Source: Candidatus Nitrosotalea sinensis (GTDB taxonomy: Archaea; Thermoproteota; Nitrososphaeria; Nitrososphaerales; Nitrosopumilaceae). Taken from it: a stretch of DNA of 64,000 bases. Made by a program: the position numbers and the translations under genes. This document shows, piece after piece, positions 61,758 to 64,000 of the stretch. The notes under the pieces were generated by a model. The model ran no database searches. It worked only from the letters and a program-made list of their open reading frames with translations, and had not been told where the DNA came from. Numbering within the stretch: position 1 is the stretch's first letter; each line of letters starts with the position of its first letter. The stretch lies in NCBI RefSeq assembly GCF_900143675.1, contig NZ_FRFC01000001.1, forward strand, positions 62,001 to 126,000. The letters run 5' to 3'.

Positions 61758-61817
61758 TGAAATCTGTAAAGAATATACCTTACAATTAACTTTGGGTTTA
61801 GAAATTGTAGAGAGACT

Positions 61818-63482
61818 CTACATTAGAGATTGGGATGCTTGGTGCATCATCTGGCTCTTTGCACAGCCTGCTGCTAGTTCGTCACCAGAGCCTCTTCTCA
61901 TGATTCCTCTGTAAAGACCGTCTTCTAGCTTGGCACCGACTCTTTGCTCCCATTCTTCTACGGAGATGGAGTATTTCTTTTGGATTCTGTCTCTGTACCA
62001 CTCTGGAATTACGTTAAATGCGCAGAATGGTACAATTCTCAAGTCTGGTGTAAGATAGTGAATATCACATCTTTGGAGTCTCTCAAGGTCTTCGTTGTAC
62101 TTGTCCTGGAAGTGCATCATTCCAAGGAACAATCCCTTGACATGCCAGGAGCCTACTGAGTTAAATGATCTCTTCATCAGTATGCTTCCAAACATCTTTG
62201 CAAGGTCAAGACCTGCAGGCTGTTTCTTTTTATCGATAAAGCTTGATAGTTTTCTTACTACCTCAAGCATTGTAAAGTACTTGTTCTTGCCGGAGCGTAT
62301 CTCTTCTGCCTTGTCTTCAAAGAGCTCAAGCATTCCTTGGATATCGGCAAATCTTGTCAATGGGACAAATTTCTTTGTCTCTGCATCTTCAAAGATGTAT
62401 GTTCCTGCACCACATGCAAAGTGGATTGACAGTTCATACTTTGGTTTGCTTGAGAATGCTTCAATGACATTTGTTAGAGGCATGCAGCTTGGGACTGGGA
62501 ACCAGTCATCTACTGTTACCTCACCATTTGTCTGCTCTTCAATTCTTTGTATACAGTCTGGTATTGTGATTCTGTATTTTTCACGCTCTTTCTTGCCCAT
62601 TCTTCCTGTAAGGGAGACAGGCTGGAAGTTTACTGCGTGAACTACATCCATGTTCTTTTGTGCATATCGAATTATTGGGCCAAGTTCGTGATCATTGATT
62701 GATTTGATTACAGTTGGGACAAATACTACAGTTGTTCCGGTCTTTCTTGCACTTTCTAGTGCATATGGAATCTCCCAATGGTTCTTTGGATTTGTTCTTG
62801 GTGTTACACCATCAAAGCTGAGATACAAGTTGTTGACACCTGCAAGTCTGACTTCTCTCATTGCTTCTGGGTCTAACGCAAATCTGATTCCGTTGGTGTT
62901 CATCTGTATGTGATCAACACCTTCTTGTTTCATTATTTTGATAACATCAACAATATCTTCTCTGAGCATTGGTTCACCACCAGTAATCTGCATCGAGTTT
63001 CCTGGGATTGGTCTTTCTGCCTTGAGTGTCTTCATCATTGCTCTTACTTGGTCTTGGGATGGTTCATACATGTATGCACCTTCTAGTCCCTTCTTTACAT
63101 AGAAGAAGCAGTACCAGCAAGTAAGATCACATCTGTTTGTAACTATCATGTTTGCAAGTCCACTGTGGGACAAGTGATTGGAACATAGACCACAGTTGTT
63201 TGGACAGGAGCACTTGTCAATCATTACGTTTGGAGCATGTGCACCCTTGCCGTCAATCCAGTATGTACTGAATTTCTTGTACATATCATAAGAGCCAAAA
63301 TAGAGTTCTTCACATTCGCCGTGTGTTGGGCAGGTCTTTGTCATGAAGACCTTGCCATCTCTTTCGAAAACTTCTGCGTCAAGTATCATGTTACAGTCAG
63401 GACAGATACTCTGAGTAAATCTTATAGTTGATTTCTTTCCTAGAGTAGGAGTCTTCTGATTAGATATCTGAATTAATTCCAT
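61818..63482 (-). CDS. tes: Tes-like radical SAM enzyme (tetraether lipid synthase family)
   Basis: 554 aa. N-terminal zinc-like CPDCNMILDAEVFERDGKV, KTCPTHGECEELYF, then CSCPNNCGLCSNH; radical-SAM motif VTNRCDLTCWYCFF (Cx3Cx2C), MQITGGEPMLREDIV, MNTNGIRFAL; C-terminal Cys-containing CDIHYLTPDLRIVPFCAFNV. This order of extra Cys clusters matches the Tes family (Methanocaldococcus MJ0619-type), which joins C16 carbons of two archaeol units to make GDGT tetraethers. Ammonia oxidisers make crenarchaeol, which needs this. Alternative: a related radical SAM of other function. Monocistronic, divergent from the TrmB gene. Confidence 0.8.
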   Translation of the reverse strand: MELIQISNQKTPTLGKKSTIRFTQSICPDCNMILDAEVFERDGKVFMTKTCPTHGECEELYFGSYDMYKKFSTYWIDGKGAHAPNVMIDKCSCPNNCGLCSNHLSHSGLANMIVTNRCDLTCWYCFFYVKKGLEGAYMYEPSQDQVRAMMKTLKAERPIPGNSMQITGGEPMLREDIVDVIKIMKQEGVDHIQMNTNGIRFALDPEAMREVRLAGVNNLYLSFDGVTPRTNPKNHWEIPYALESARKTGTTVVFVPTVIKSINDHELGPIIRYAQKNMDVVHAVNFQPVSLTGRMGKKEREKYRITIPDCIQRIEEQTNGEVTVDDWFPVPSCMPLTNVIEAFSSKPKYELSIHFACGAGTYIFEDAETKKFVPLTRFADIQGMLELFEDKAEEIRSGKNKYFTMLEVVRKLSSFIDKKKQPAGLDLAKMFGSILMKRSFNSVGSWHVKGLFLGMMHFQDKYNEDLERLQRCDIHYLTPDLRIVPFCAFNVIPEWYRDRIQKKYSISVEEWEQRVGAKLEDGLYRGIMRRGSGDELAAGCAKSQMMHQASQSLM

Positions 63483-63580
63483 GTCTTATACGCATATCTT
63501 AGGAGATAGTATTTAATCAATTTCCTACAAGACACCAGATGAATTAGTAGATCCTGTTCGTGGAATGACTGAGATCCTAG

Positions 63581-63590
63581 ACATATATAA
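63581..63590 (+). promoter_or_regulatory. TATA-like box A for the TrmB-type regulator
   Basis: ACATATATAA lies about 27 nt upstream of the GTG at 63614, again the leaderless spacing. Confidence 0.5.
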
Positions 63591-63613
63591 CAAGAATATC
63601 GATCAACTGTACT

Positions 63614-64000
63614 GTGAACCTCTCTGATAAGACAAGAAAGGCGCTGGAAAAAATAGGCCTTACAAGTTATGAAATAAAAACATATTCGTCATTGCTAAAG
63701 ACAGGACCAATTACTGCATCCGATCTCAGTCAAAAATCAGGGGTCCCGTATTCAAAGATATACGAGGTTTTAGGTACGCTTGAGGAGAAGGGTTGGATAG
63801 GCTCTGACGATTCAAGGCCTACGCAATATTTTGCAAAATCACCAGCAACTGCAATCCAGACATCAAGGCAGCAGTTTGAGACGGAATTTAAAAATAATGA
63901 AAATATCGTACTCAAAGAACTCACTCCTCTTTATGAGCAGAGTGGCATAAGTGAAAAGCCGGACATTTGGATAATTTCAGGTGTAATCAACATTGCAACA
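63614..64000 (+). CDS. TrmB-family transcriptional regulator (3' end cut off)
   Basis: 129 codons visible from GTG 63614, open to the right edge. Winged-helix TrmB N-terminus: KALEKIGLTSYEIKTYSSLL, KTGPITASDLSQKSGVPYSK, IYEVLGTLEEKGWI, then a linker SDDSRPTQYFAKSPATAI and a helical segment. TrmB proteins sense sugars or metabolites and repress or activate nearby genes; here the neighbour is the Tes-like gene, divergent with 131 bp between, a possible target. C-terminal effector domain not seen. Confidence 0.85.
   Translation, partial: MNLSDKTRKALEKIGLTSYEIKTYSSLLKTGPITASDLSQKSGVPYSKIYEVLGTLEEKGWIGSDDSRPTQYFAKSPATAIQTSRQQFETEFKNNENIVLKELTPLYEQSGISEKPDIWIISGVINIAT

Noticed and set aside
62095-62640. 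181-codon plus-strand frame opposite the Tes-like gene
   Set aside because: Shadow of a conserved radical SAM gene; no plausible protein features.
1-64000. CRISPR arrays, insertion sequences, rRNA genes, ammonia monooxygenase genes
   Set aside because: No spaced repeats, transposase frames, rRNA segments or amo-like genes were seen in the window.

Overview
The window looks like part of the chromosome of an ammonia-oxidising archaeon (Nitrososphaeria/Thaumarchaeota, most likely order Nitrosopumilales). The evidence is low G+C, archaeal information-processing genes (uS13, uS4, uS2, RpoN, archaeal GltX, TgtA, TYW1, Kae1/Bud32, a beta-CASP nuclease), a thaumarchaeal-type S-layer protein, a blue-copper/cytochrome b/Rieske set, an F420-dependent NADP reductase, an archaeal cobalamin gene (cobT) and a likely tetraether lipid synthase. 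Many genes start with TTG or GTG about 25-31 nt downstream of a TATA-like box, which points to leaderless transcription. I see no rRNA, insertion sequence, prophage or CRISPR array. Four tRNA genes are present: Leu-GAG, His-GTG, Arg-TCT and Arg-TCG.

Layout: 1-1.3 kb is the 5' part of an S-layer gene. 1.9-5.2 kb (minus) is a MoxR-type AAA ATPase / VWA / winged-helix cassette. 5.3-8.2 kb carries uS13, uS4 and glmS. 8.2-10.6 kb (minus) is nnrE, an MBL hydrolase and cobT. 10.9-19.8 kb is a long plus-strand run: rpoN, enolase, uS2, MEMO, mevalonate kinase, isopentenyl phosphate kinase, a Nudix IPP-isomerase homologue, a prenyl diphosphate synthase, gltX and an FAH-family enzyme. 19.9-23 kb holds small conserved genes, tRNA-His and an alcohol dehydrogenase. 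23-31 kb is rich in tRNA modification and translation genes (TYW1, Bud32, Kae1, YchF, Fap7, TgtA) plus a ferredoxin. 31-33.1 kb has a beta-CASP nuclease and an OGG1-type glycosylase. 33.1-36.4 kb, beside tRNA-Arg, is a small accessory patch: a glycosyltransferase-FkbM fusion, a lone HipA-like kinase and a beta-rich orphan. 36.4-44.2 kb (minus) has a cupredoxin, cytochrome b and Rieske protein, then a giant membrane-anchored subtilase and a coiled-coil surface protein. 44.3-50.7 kb is housekeeping and redox (phosphatase, F420 reductase, aminotransferase, MIP18-PqqD fusion, MtnA-like isomerase). 50.8-61.8 kb is a surface-glycan cluster. 61.8-63.5 kb is a Tes-like radical SAM enzyme, and a TrmB-type regulator runs off the right edge.

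The isoprenoid genes (MVK, IPK, Nudix, prenyltransferase) and the Tes-like enzyme would together feed membrane lipid synthesis. The glycan cluster contains a CapE-like dehydratase, a WecB-like epimerase and an RmlD-like reductase, which fits synthesis of a nucleotide-activated N-acetylated deoxy amino sugar. Glycosyltransferases, a deacetylase and an acyltransferase would use it on the S-layer or another surface glycan.

The four most notable observations are: (1) a LAGLIDADG intein placed exactly at the active-site cysteine motif of a shortened UDP-sugar dehydrogenase homologue; (2) a type-1 IPP isomerase homologue in the isoprenoid operon with Ala instead of the catalytic Cys; (3) a 74-bp near-identical inverted repeat inside two otherwise diverged GT4 glycosyltransferase genes that bracket about 7 kb of the glycan cluster; and (4) a translationally coupled MoxR-VWA-winged-helix cassette. 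All assignments were made by reading translated sequence; no database search was run.
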